The position numbers and the translations under genes are program-made. A DNA stretch of 64,000 nt. Source: an uncultured Parabacteroides sp. GTDB lineage: Bacteria > Bacteroidota > Bacteroidia > Bacteroidales > Tannerellaceae. Below are positions 25,801-33,362 of the stretch, one piece after another (the stretch's first letter is position 1; each line of letters starts with the position of its first letter). The stretch lies in contig CAKVBA010000009.1 of assembly GCA_934725305.1 (NCBI GenBank), forward strand, positions 4,550 through 68,549, read 5' to 3'. The notes below the pieces were generated by a model. That model searched no databases. It had not been told where the DNA came from and worked only from the letters and a program-made list of their open reading frames with translations.

Positions 25801-26826
25801 AATAAGTATGCCAACGGTGCGGGCGTTGATTGGAAGAAAGAGATTGCCGACTATGCTTCATATTTGAAGGGCAAAGGCGAGATCAAGCCGGAAATGCCGG
25901 CTGCAGAGGCTCCGGTCAAGGAGAAAAAACTGAAGGTGAAGAACTGGCCGTTCGATGCTGAGGCTATTAAAGGTATGTTGGCTAAGGAGACAGAGACTCG
26001 CAAAGAGGTAGAATTGGCTCCGGGCGTGAAGATGACCTTTGTACGCATTCCGGCCGGAGAGTTCGTGATGGGTAGCTATCACGGTGAACCGGATGCTCGT
26101 CCTACTACGAAGGTGAAGATCAAGAATGCCTTTTGGATGGGAGAGTTGGAGGTGACAAACCAACAGTTCAACACCTTCTTCCCCGATCACTTCAGCCGCT
26201 ATATGGACCAGCAGTGGAAGGACCATGTGAACCAGGGTTATCCTGCCTTTAAACCGGAACAGCCCGTGATTCGTGTAAGCTATGAAGAGGCAGTTGCTTT
26301 CTGTCAGAAGCTGAGCGAAAAGACAGGCTTGCATGTTACATTGCCGACCGAGGCTCAGTGGGAATGGGCTTGTCGTGCCGGTAGTGATCAGGACTTCTGG
26401 TATGGCAATATGAACGCCGACTTCGGCAAGATGGAGAACTTGGCAGACGAGACAACCAATCTGTTTGCCGTGAGTGGTGTCGATCCACAGCCGATGCCTA
26501 AGGGTTCATACTGGTATAAATATTATACCTTCCTGCCTAAGGTTGAGAGCGTGAATGACGGCAACCTGATTCAGGTAGGAGGTAAAGTATATCAGGCCAA
26601 CCCGTTCGGCTTGTATAACATGCATGGTAATGTGGCTGAGTGGACACGTTCAGACTATGTGCCTTATCCTTATAGCGAAGAGCCTAAAGTAACATCAGAA
26701 TATAAGGTGGTTCGTGGTGGTTCATTCATCGAGCGTCCGAAATATTCTGCCGCTTATACTCGTAAGGGCTATTATCCGTTCCAGCGAGTATTTAATGTAG
26801 GCTTCCGTGTAGTGATTGAAGACTAA
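22825..26826 (+). CDS. Giant exported NPCBM / propeller / di-haem / FGE-like protein
   Basis: This 1,333-residue exported protein has several domains in order. A signal peptide spans about 1-20. An NPCBM-like carbohydrate-binding domain (about 70-185) has WGTWANARLIKADGSSVWLDEL and CHANGVMVYNLG. A WD/Tol-type propeller (about 360-660, HWDGDRVMFTK and LPDGRVIAVSN) resembles the hydrazine-synthase-alpha-like family. A di-haem segment has CVGCH (824-828) and CIACH (874-878). A C-terminal formylglycine-generating-enzyme/sulfatase-modifying-factor domain (about 1063-1333) has PAGEFVMGS, LPTEAQWEWACRAG and GNVAEW. Such builds are best known from Planctomycetes. It is rare in gut Bacteroidales. I infer a periplasmic haem oxidoreductase acting on a sugar-like substrate. 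Confidence 0.8.
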   Translation: MNKYFVMVSLLLSSSFMLSAAPKQKKVDNWIDASVKQKSELRATLQKAHMPIESVWMKAKQKAAPIGADVTGLEKLVLVTAGGPDGTDWDWGTWANARLIKADGSSVWLDELDPEYWVSGSGQIRKNEDLYGNPLLIGGKKYDHSVLCHANGVMVYNLGKEYVRFEAEVGLADQSTVGSVFFRIMNVFPKAEAAALLQSYPKDLGAFNANIDGLENWLTAADASAEKGVVLNIASRLKDPSFVKSAVKTIEAEKDLDAQIRAYLGLYEKVQRISNLQDDLSWLNIEAVRLAFADMKKLKDFDAAKYQPMMDELEQLVKKGFSNIYSGDDAALAQAEKAVSLKRSILLANPFLDGDKVVASRFKLGVNAHKAMAPQLGTQANNWSNQESANRSGFDAEIVELSNLRGDVKVRTVYKPDNSSSVADLKLHWDGDRVMFTKTQADKRWNVYEVKLDGTGCKPMVECAEPDLEFYDGTYLPDGRVIAVSNVGYQGVPCVSGDDPVGNMMIYNPKDKSLRRLTFDQDANWNPVITHNGKVMYTRWEYTDLTHYYTRIVMTMNPDGTEQKALFGSGSMFPNSTFDIQPLPGHSSAFVGIISGHHGIARSGRLVLFDPTKARKGAAGMLQEIPYRNRPIVEEIKDELVNGVWPQFIKPTPLSDKYFLVAAKLNPQDLWGIYLVDVFDNVTCLQKVEGEGYISPIVVRKSKTPPLIPDRVKLNQKEATVFIQDIYEGEGLKGVPRGKVKALRLHAYEYAYLKTTSDHNWQGIQSGWDIKRLLGTVPVEEDGSAIFKIPANTPISIQPIGEDGAAIQWMRSWLTGQPGEVVSCVGCHEDQNQIAIPKRVIASKKAPVSITPPEGGVRSFTYDLEIQPILDRACIACHNGEGKAFDLRAGAKDERGYGPSYLNLHPYVHRQGGEGDMAVLYPYEYHPNTSELVRLLKKGHHNVKLTDKEWKTLYNWIDYNAPDKGYFNANVISKDVIPYQGYDQIARRIELTNKYANGAGVDWKKEIADYASYLKGKGEIKPEMPAAEAPVKEKKLKVKNWPFDAEAIKGMLAKETETRKEVELAPGVKMTFVRIPAGEFVMGSYHGEPDARPTTKVKIKNAFWMGELEVTNQQFNTFFPDHFSRYMDQQWKDHVNQGYPAFKPEQPVIRVSYEEAVAFCQKLSEKTGLHVTLPTEAQWEWACRAGSDQDFWYGNMNADFGKMENLADETTNLFAVSGVDPQPMPKGSYWYKYYTFLPKVESVNDGNLIQVGGKVYQANPFGLYNMHGNVAEWTRSDYVPYPYSEEPKVTSEYKVVRGGSFIERPKYSAAYTRKGYYPFQRVFNVGFRVVIED

Positions 26827-26932
26827 CATTCCCTTATCATAGCAGCCGCTATCGCTTCCGATAGTCTAAACGGCCCGTTGGGGCGGTGGCGGCAGCTTTC
26901 TGCTATTTGTAAGTACAACGACAAGTGATTCG

Positions 26933-29365
26933 ATGAAAGTAAAACTTGAAAAATACATCTCCTCTTACGTGACGACCATCGTCCTTTTGCTGATCTATGC
27001 CTTGGGGTTGGCTATCGCTACTTTTATTGAAAAGTATTGGGGCACTGCCGTGGCTAAATCGGTCATCTATTATTCTCCGCTATTCTTTCTTCTGCAACTG
27101 GGCATGGTGGCTAATTTTCTGGCCATCGTGAAGAAGCATCATCTGATCCGGTGCAAAAGATGGAGCTTGCTGGTTGTACACTTCTCTTTTATTGTAATCC
27201 TTTTAGGTGCGCTGGTCTCACATATCTGGGGTGAAGAGGGCATTCTTCATCTGCGTGAGGGCGAATCAAGCGACCGTATAATGGTCCGTTCGGCAGAACA
27301 GACCACCTATCATACACTGCCTTTTTCTGTTGAACTGGTGAAATTTACCTTAACACGCTATCCCGGATCGGCCAGTCCTTCGGCTTATGAAAGCGAGCTG
27401 TTGGTCCATGTGGATGGCGAAACGCTCCATGAGCGGGTGTATATGAATAACGTATTGGATGTAAAGGGCTATCGATTCTTTCAAGCCTCTTATGATCCGG
27501 ATGAGGCGGGAACCGTCTTATCGGTCAACCGGGATGTGGCCGGACGCTGCATCTCTTATGCCGGCTATTTCTTATTGACAGTGGGGCTGCTGCTCTGTTT
27601 CTTCGATAAGAACTCACGCTTCGCCTATCTGAGCCGACGGCTCAAGTCGATGGGAAAGGCCTCTTTGTTGTGTCTGTTGTTTGCCTCTCCTGTGTGGGCA
27701 AATGATAAGGCGAATGATATGCGTGAAGTGGTGCAGCGTTATCCCATCAGCAAGGAGCATGCTGCCAAGTTCGCCACATTGCCTGTGCAGTCCGGCAACG
27801 GACGAATGCTTCCCGTTAACAGCTTCTCGTCAGAAGTGTTGCGTAAACTGTATAAAGAAGACACCTTCGGACAGCTGAACTCCGATCAGTTTCTGCTGAG
27901 TCTGTTGGCTATGCCCGATATGTGGATTCAGGTGCCTTTGATTGCATTGGGCAATAATGATTTGGCCGACTATTATAACCTTTCGCGCGACATCTGTTCT
28001 TATAGCGAAATGTTTGATGCAGACGGACAGTATAAGTTGCAGGCCAAGCTAGACGAAGTCTATGGCAAGATAGCAACAATGCGTACCCGTTTCGACAAAG
28101 ACCTGCTGAAGCTCGATGAGCAGGTGAATATATTGTATCAGTTGCTCAATCGTCAGCTGTTGAACCTGTTTCCTTTGGAGCAGGATGCCCATCATAAATG
28201 GTATGCTGCGGGCGACGATCTGTCCGTTTTCAGTGGCAAAGATTCTCTGTTTGTCTCACATATCATGGACTGGTATCTGTCTGAGGTGAACCAGGCACTG
28301 AAGAGTGGAGACTGGGCAAAGCCCAATGAAATAGTGGAGATGATTGCCATCTATCAGCAGGCAAAGAATACCGGTCTGGATATCCGTCCGGAGAAGATGG
28401 AGGCCGAGATACAATACAACCGGTTGGATGTGTTCCGTCAGTGCAAGAAGGGATATCTTATTTTGGGCGGATTGTTGCTGCTCTTCTCTTTTGTCTCGTT
28501 CTTGCGTAGAGAGAGACAACTTCCCTATGTGAGAGTGTTGTTGGTCGTAGGCATCATTGCCACCTTTGCCTTCCATATGTATGGCATGGGCATGCGATGG
28601 TACATTGCTGGTTATGCGCCTTGGAGCAACTCTTATGAGACCATGGTCTATGTTTCTTGGGCCACTGTGTTGGCCGGACTGCTGTTTATGCACCGTAATG
28701 CGATGGTGTTGGCTTTGGCAACCCTGTTTGGTGGAGTCATTCTCTTTGTCTCGGGTTTGAACTGGATGGATCCGGAGATCAGTCCATTGGTGCCTGTGCT
28801 GAAATCGCCTTGGCTGATGTTTCATGTGGCAGTGATTGTGGCAGCCTATGGATTCTTTGGCATTTCCTGTCTGATAGGATTGATGAATATGATTCTGATC
28901 AGTCTGTTGGGAGCGAAGAACCGTCTGACCTTGAAGCTACGTATCGAAGAGCTGACCCTTGTGAATGAGATGGCTTTGTGGATTGGTCTGGCCTTGATGA
29001 CCATTGGTACTTTTCTGGGTGCAATCTGGGCCAACGAGTCGTGGGGGCGCTATTGGGGTTGGGATCCGAAAGAGACCTGGGCATTGATAACGATGGTGGT
29101 TTATGCCGTAGTGTTGCATCTGAGACTGATCCCGTCTTGTAAAAACATGTGGCTGTTCAACTTTTTGTCGGTCTTTTCATTTACATCGGTATTGATGACC
29201 TTTTTCGGTGTCAATTATTTCCTGAGTGGCATGCATTCTTATGGGCAGAATGACCAGGTAAATGGGATATTTATTTATCTTTATGCATCGGTAATCATTG
29301 TGACCCTATTAGGCGTGAAATCTTGTCTGAAATACCGTAGAGAGATAGTAAACAAAGTGGATTAA
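26933..29365 (+). CDS. ccsBA: Fused cytochrome c haem-attachment protein CcsBA (ResB-ResC)
   Basis: This 810-residue membrane protein fuses the two parts of the system II cytochrome c synthetase. The N-terminal ResB/CcsB part (about 1-230) has four helices around a small periplasmic domain. A long periplasmic middle (about 245-500) follows, and the CcsA part (about 510-810) has the haem-handling tryptophan motif SWGRYWGWDPKETWALI near residues 700-716. The system exports haem and couples it to CXXCH sites. It is placed directly after the two di-haem genes and is most likely their maturase. A 107-bp gap containing a small hairpin separates it from the giant gene. Confidence 0.93.
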   Translation: MKVKLEKYISSYVTTIVLLLIYALGLAIATFIEKYWGTAVAKSVIYYSPLFFLLQLGMVANFLAIVKKHHLIRCKRWSLLVVHFSFIVILLGALVSHIWGEEGILHLREGESSDRIMVRSAEQTTYHTLPFSVELVKFTLTRYPGSASPSAYESELLVHVDGETLHERVYMNNVLDVKGYRFFQASYDPDEAGTVLSVNRDVAGRCISYAGYFLLTVGLLLCFFDKNSRFAYLSRRLKSMGKASLLCLLFASPVWANDKANDMREVVQRYPISKEHAAKFATLPVQSGNGRMLPVNSFSSEVLRKLYKEDTFGQLNSDQFLLSLLAMPDMWIQVPLIALGNNDLADYYNLSRDICSYSEMFDADGQYKLQAKLDEVYGKIATMRTRFDKDLLKLDEQVNILYQLLNRQLLNLFPLEQDAHHKWYAAGDDLSVFSGKDSLFVSHIMDWYLSEVNQALKSGDWAKPNEIVEMIAIYQQAKNTGLDIRPEKMEAEIQYNRLDVFRQCKKGYLILGGLLLLFSFVSFLRRERQLPYVRVLLVVGIIATFAFHMYGMGMRWYIAGYAPWSNSYETMVYVSWATVLAGLLFMHRNAMVLALATLFGGVILFVSGLNWMDPEISPLVPVLKSPWLMFHVAVIVAAYGFFGISCLIGLMNMILISLLGAKNRLTLKLRIEELTLVNEMALWIGLALMTIGTFLGAIWANESWGRYWGWDPKETWALITMVVYAVVLHLRLIPSCKNMWLFNFLSVFSFTSVLMTFFGVNYFLSGMHSYGQNDQVNGIFIYLYASVIIVTLLGVKSCLKYRREIVNKVD

Positions 29366-29404
29366 TATAAAACAATACGTTTAACATTATAATTGAGAGA
29401 AATC

Positions 29405-29725
29405 ATGAGAACATTTAATCATGTAGGAATTATCACTTCAGAGCAGTTGGAAGGAGCTATGTTTAATGAAGGTCTGAATGTCTGGCTGACAGACTTCAGC
29501 AAGAGCCCGAACAAGATTGAATTCTTGAAGTTCGATGATCCTGCAAAGAGTTGTTTGCCGGAACTGGTCAAATCAAATGGACACATTGCCTACACTGTAC
29601 CCTCTTTAGAGGAAGAGATACAGGGAAAGAAGGTGATTTTCGGTCCGGTTGTATGTGACGAACATTTGACAATTGCCTTCATCGAAGAAGAGGGAATTGC
29701 CATTGAACTTATGGAAATCAAATAA
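29405..29725 (+). CDS. VOC-family (glyoxalase-like) small protein
   Basis: This is a 106-residue cytosolic protein. The start is set at the ATG at 29405, giving MRTFNHVGIITS, the usual opening of vicinal-oxygen-chelate modules with the metal His at the first strand. The C-terminal strands FIEEEGIAIELMEIK hold the closing Glu. VOC proteins include isomerases and epimerases that move protons next to a carbonyl, lyases and dioxygenases. It is short (one VOC module; an active site usually needs two), so it would dimerise. It leads the run VOC-DhaK-DhaL-LsrF with 42 bp to DhaK, suggesting an isomerase role in that pathway (inference). Confidence 0.75.
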   Translation: MRTFNHVGIITSEQLEGAMFNEGLNVWLTDFSKSPNKIEFLKFDDPAKSCLPELVKSNGHIAYTVPSLEEEIQGKKVIFGPVVCDEHLTIAFIEEEGIAIELMEIK

Positions 29726-29752
29726 TCAGTCTATTAATATATAAATGTATAA

Positions 29753-29758
29753 AGGAGG
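29753..29758 (+). promoter_or_regulatory. Strong Shine-Dalgarno before DhaK
   Basis: AGGAGG lies 8 nt before ATG 29767, the second strong ribosome site in this cluster. It suggests high translation of DhaK and supports this start. Confidence 0.45.
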
Positions 29759-29766
29759 AAAATACC

Positions 29767-30783
29767 ATGGCGGATATCAAAACAAAATTCATAAATGACC
29801 CCGAACAGATTACACCTGAGTTGTTGGAAGGTTATGTATTGGCTTATAAAGATCAGGTGAAGTTGGGAGGTGATAACATCGTAGTACGCGCAAACCCGAA
29901 AAGCGAAGACAAAGTAGCTATTGTTACATTGGGCGGCTCTGGTCATGAACCTGCATTGAGCGGTTTTGTTGGTGAAGGCATGCTCGACTGTTCTGTTGTA
30001 GGCGACATCTTTGCGGCTCCTGGTGCACAGCGAGTATTCCAGGCATTGCAGTTGATGAAGCGCGAAGCAGGTATTTTGCTGGTTGTATTGAACCACTCTG
30101 GCGACGTGATGAGTGCCAATATGGCTTGTCAGTTGGCGGGTCGTATGGGCATCAAGGTAAAACAGATCTTGACTCACGACGATATCAGTGCAGGTATTGG
30201 TGCAGACGACAATGATCGTCGTGGTTTGGCCGGTTGTGTGCCTTTGTATAAGATCTTGGGTGCAGCAGCCGAAGAGGGCAAATCATTGGACGAGCTGATT
30301 GAGATTGGCGAACGTTACAACAAGCACGTGGCTACATTGGCTGTGGCTATGCGTTCTTGTACACATCCTCAGAATGGCGGTACTATCACTGATCTGCCGG
30401 CAGGCGTGATGGAGATTGGTATGGGTCAGCATGGCGAAGGTGGTGGCGGTCAGAAGCCGTTGGTTTCTGCTGATGACACAGCAGCCGAGATGGTCGATCT
30501 GCTTTGCCAGCAGTTGCAGCCTAAGGCCGGAGACAAGATGATGTTGATCATCAACGGTGTGGGTGCTACTACTCACATGGAGCTGAACATCGTCTTCCGC
30601 AAGGCTTATAAAGAGTTGGAAGCACGTGGCTTGGAAGTAGTGGAATCTCGTATTCAGGAGATCTTGACTGTGCAGGAACAGGCCGGTTTCCAGATGATCA
30701 TGGCTATCTTGGACGAAGATCATATCAACTATCTGAAGAATAAACGTTCAAATGCTCCTTATTGGACAACTCTTGGAAAATAA
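29767..30783 (+). CDS. dhaK: Dihydroxyacetone kinase-type subunit DhaK
   Basis: This 338-residue protein is the substrate-binding subunit of the DAK family. Motifs include GGSGHEPALSGFVGEGMLDCSVVGDIFAAP, VLNHSGDVMSANMA and GMGQHGEGGGGQ. His222 in the last motif sits where DhaK uses a His to hold the substrate carbonyl as a hemiaminal. Family members act on dihydroxyacetone and also on erythrulose and other 1-hydroxy-2-ketones. No DhaM phosphotransferase gene is nearby, so a two-gene ATP-dependent form is likely, with DhaL 25 bp downstream as the nucleotide-binding partner. Substrate is not fixed by sequence. Confidence 0.93.
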   Translation: MADIKTKFINDPEQITPELLEGYVLAYKDQVKLGGDNIVVRANPKSEDKVAIVTLGGSGHEPALSGFVGEGMLDCSVVGDIFAAPGAQRVFQALQLMKREAGILLVVLNHSGDVMSANMACQLAGRMGIKVKQILTHDDISAGIGADDNDRRGLAGCVPLYKILGAAAEEGKSLDELIEIGERYNKHVATLAVAMRSCTHPQNGGTITDLPAGVMEIGMGQHGEGGGGQKPLVSADDTAAEMVDLLCQQLQPKAGDKMMLIINGVGATTHMELNIVFRKAYKELEARGLEVVESRIQEILTVQEQAGFQMIMAILDEDHINYLKNKRSNAPYWTTLGK

Positions 30784-30807
30784 AACTAAATCAAATCGAA
30801 GACAGAA

Positions 30808-31422
30808 ATGAAACAGTTGACAATAGATGCGTTCAAGGCAATGCTCGACAATGCTTTGAAACATATTAAAGAACGTGAGGAAGAGTTTTCTAAGCTGGAT
30901 GCTGTGATTGGCGACGGCGACCACGGAACAGCTATCGTTACAGCCTTTACTGCTATCCATCGTATCGCTCAGAATGGTACTGAGTTTAAAGCGATGTTGG
31001 GCGATATGGGCATGGGCGTTATGCTTGAAGTAAGCGGATCAACCAGCACATTGCTGGGTGCATTCTTCTTGGGTATGAGCGACCATGCGACAGGCACCGA
31101 GTTGGATGCTGCCGGCGTGAAAGCTATGTTTGCCGGTGGTTTGGCCAATGTGCAGCAGCAGACAAAAGCCCAGAAGGGCGACAAGACGATGATGGATGCC
31201 TTGATTCCCGCTGTTGAGGCTATGCAGGCTTGCGATTCCGACGATGTAAAAGTTGTGATGGAAGCAGGCGCCAAGGCTGCTTTGGCAGGTGCTGAATCAA
31301 CCGTACAGATGAAGGCAAACTTCGGTCGTGCTCGTAACTACGGTGAGCGTTCTATTGGTTTTGCTGATAGTGGCGCAACCTCTTGGAGCTGTATGTTCGC
31401 TTCTTTTGCAGAAGCTTTATAA
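30808..31422 (+). CDS. dhaL: Dihydroxyacetone kinase-type subunit DhaL
   Basis: This 204-residue all-helical protein carries the nucleotide-binding site of the DAK family. It has LDAVIGDGDHGTAIVTAF (the metal-binding Asp triad), GDMGMGVMLEVSGSTSTLLGAFFLG, and GDKTMMDALIPAVEAM with the third Asp. It ends GARNYGERSIGFADSGATSWSCMFASF-like (RARNYGERSIGFADSGATS), as in standard DhaL. With DhaK it forms a complete kinase for a keto-triose or longer keto-alcohol. It is 27 bp before the LsrF-type gene and probably co-translated. Confidence 0.93.
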   Translation: MKQLTIDAFKAMLDNALKHIKEREEEFSKLDAVIGDGDHGTAIVTAFTAIHRIAQNGTEFKAMLGDMGMGVMLEVSGSTSTLLGAFFLGMSDHATGTELDAAGVKAMFAGGLANVQQQTKAQKGDKTMMDALIPAVEAMQACDSDDVKVVMEAGAKAALAGAESTVQMKANFGRARNYGERSIGFADSGATSWSCMFASFAEAL

Positions 31423-31448
31423 ATTGTATAATCTAAATAGAAAGAATT

Positions 31449-32321
31449 ATGGCAGATATGGATGGCTTCAGAGAAGCCAATGATTTCGGTTTTGGAAAAA
31501 AGGTTCAGAATGATAGTTTCCATGTAAAGGGAGCATCTAATTATTCTTGGGGTATGAAAGATCGTTTGTCTCGCATCTTCAACCCGAAGACAGGTCGTTC
31601 TGTTATGTTGGCATTCGACCATGGTTTTATCATGGGACCGACATCCGGTTTGGAACGTATCGACCTGAACATTGTACCGTTGGCACAATATGCCGACTGT
31701 CTGATGTGTACTCGTGGTATTCTACAGACTTCTATTCCGGCAAATGTAAACAAACCCATCTGTTTGAGATCGGATGCCGGTTCAACAGTATTGACAGAGT
31801 TGAACAAGAATGTGATGATTGACATAGAAGATGCTGTTCGCATGAATGCTTCTGCTATGGCCGTTATGTTCTCAGCCGGTGATGGTGAGCACGAAGCCAT
31901 TACTGCAGCAAACCTGGTTAAGGCAGTTGATATGGGTAACCGTTTCGGCATTCCTGTTATGGGTGTTACTGCCGTAGGTAAGCAGATGGCTCGTGATGCC
32001 CGTTACTTTGGTTTGGCTTCACGTGTTTGTGCCGAGAATGGTGCTGCTATCGTGAAGACATACTACTGCGAAGGCTTCGAGAAGGTAGCTGCTGCATGTC
32101 CGGTTCCTGTTGTGATTGCCGGTGGTAAGAAGTTGCCCGAAAAAGAGGCTCTCGAATTGTGCTATAACGCCATTAATGATGGTGCTGCTGGTGTGGATAT
32201 GGGACGTAACGTGTTCCAGAGCGAAGCTCCTGCTGCTATGCTTCAGGCTGTTCATGCTGTAGTTCATGATGGTTTGACTCCTGATCAGGCTTATGAAATG
32301 TTTCAGGATCTTGCAAAATAA
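31449..32321 (+). CDS. LsrF-type class I aldolase/thiolase
   Basis: This 290-residue TIM-barrel protein closely resembles E. coli LsrF. From memory of that sequence the shared runs include WGMKDRLSRIFNPKTGRSVMLAFDHGF, GLERID, LMCTRGIL, VIAGGKKLPEKEALELC and GVDMGRNVFQS. The Schiff-base lysine in IVKTYY is Lys203, the same number as in E. coli LsrF. LsrF transfers an acetyl group from 3-hydroxy-2,4-pentanedione 5-phosphate to CoA, giving DHAP and acetyl-CoA, in AI-2 breakdown. There is no lsrK, lsrG or lsr transporter here; the upstream DhaKL kinase and VOC protein could replace them. The substrate could also be another phosphorylated keto compound. Confidence 0.88.
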   Translation: MADMDGFREANDFGFGKKVQNDSFHVKGASNYSWGMKDRLSRIFNPKTGRSVMLAFDHGFIMGPTSGLERIDLNIVPLAQYADCLMCTRGILQTSIPANVNKPICLRSDAGSTVLTELNKNVMIDIEDAVRMNASAMAVMFSAGDGEHEAITAANLVKAVDMGNRFGIPVMGVTAVGKQMARDARYFGLASRVCAENGAAIVKTYYCEGFEKVAAACPVPVVIAGGKKLPEKEALELCYNAINDGAAGVDMGRNVFQSEAPAAMLQAVHAVVHDGLTPDQAYEMFQDLAK

Positions 32322-32331
32322 TCTTTGAGAA

Positions 32332-32433
32332 GGTGCGTCAAAGACCGGCAATCAGTAGCGTTGCCATCGGAATATAGCCTCAGTTTGGCGCACTTTAAGA
32401 GGCGGTGTATCAGAATGGTTGTTTTGATGCACC
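32332..32433 (+). repeat. Tandem hairpins of the GGTGCGTCA family inside the cluster
   Basis: GGTGCGTCAAA (32332-32342) pairs with TTTGGCGCACT (32384-32394), and a second hairpin follows, AAGAGGCGGTGTATCA (32396-32411) with TGATGCACCGTCCC (32425-32438). They fill the 147-bp gap between the LsrF-type gene and the propeller lipoprotein. They may cause partial termination, so the last genes could be less expressed. Confidence 0.55.
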
Positions 32434-32468
32434 GTCCCTTCTTGTATTTATAGATAAATGTATATGTC

Positions 32469-33356
32469 ATGAGTAGAATTTATGCATATCTTATTGTCGC
32501 TTTGTCCTTTTTGCTGCTCACTGGTTGTCAGCAGAAGACAGAGCGTTTGTTGTTAGGTGGCTCGGGATGGAACAAGATAGTCATCGTTGATAAAGACACA
32601 AAGAAGATTACTTGGGAACATCCGTTGGAAGAGGGATGGGAATGTAACTCAGTAGCCGTAACCGCCGAAGGTAATATCCTTTTCTCGTATGGTAAAGGAG
32701 CAAAGCTGATAACGATCGATCATAAAGAGTTGTGGAATATTCCGGCTCCCGAGGGTTGTGAAATGCAGACAGCCAAGATGTTGCCCGACGGTAACTATCT
32801 GTTGGCTTGTTGTGGAACTCCGGCCCGTATCATGGAGGTGGATGCAAAGGGAAATGTGTTGACAACGGTCGATTATGAGACCGACATTGAACATTCACAT
32901 GCTCAGTTCCGTCAGATAAGCAAGAATAAGCGTGGAAACTATCTGATTCCTCTGTTCACGACATCCGATGTGCGCGAGGTGTCGCCCGAAGGCACATTGG
33001 TAAAGAGTGTCAAGGTAGGTGGCACACCGTTCAGTGTCTCAGAACTGGAGAATGGCAACTATCTGGTGGCTTGTGGTGATGGTCATAGCTATGTAGAGTT
33101 GAACTACGACAAGGGAGAAGTGGTGCGTCAGGTGAATGCCAACGATATTGAGGGCGCAAAGCTCTTCTTTGTAGCCCAGCTGTTGCCTACCGCTAAAGGA
33201 ACGACCTATATCTGTAATTGGCAGGGACATGATGGCGAAGCAGCTTCTATGAACTATCCGCAGTTGCTCGAGGTTGATCAGTCGGGTAAAATGGTTTGGA
33301 GCTTGAATGACAACTCCACCTTTGGTATGATTTCTGCTATTTGCTCTTTTAAATAA
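32469..33356 (+). CDS. Beta-propeller lipoprotein
   Basis: This 295-residue lipoprotein has signal peptide and lipobox LLLTGC with Cys20 as the likely lipid anchor. The rest has repeating DGNYLLACCG, NGNYLVACGDG and NKRGNYLIPLF strands, typical of a PQQ/YncE-like or arylsulfotransferase-type beta-propeller. No catalytic motif is visible. It may bind a sugar or a partner at the outer membrane. It is 7 bp before the transporter gene, so the pair probably works together, and it could be an accessory protein of the cluster's oxidation step. Function unknown. Confidence 0.75.
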   Translation: MSRIYAYLIVALSFLLLTGCQQKTERLLLGGSGWNKIVIVDKDTKKITWEHPLEEGWECNSVAVTAEGNILFSYGKGAKLITIDHKELWNIPAPEGCEMQTAKMLPDGNYLLACCGTPARIMEVDAKGNVLTTVDYETDIEHSHAQFRQISKNKRGNYLIPLFTTSDVREVSPEGTLVKSVKVGGTPFSVSELENGNYLVACGDGHSYVELNYDKGEVVRQVNANDIEGAKLFFVAQLLPTAKGTTYICNWQGHDGEAASMNYPQLLEVDQSGKMVWSLNDNSTFGMISAICSFK

Positions 33357-33362
33357 TAAGTC

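Noticed and set aside
31449..32321. Complete Lsr quorum-sensing system
   Set aside because: Only an LsrF-like gene is present; LsrK, LsrG, LsrR and the transporter are absent, so only an analogous pathway is proposed.
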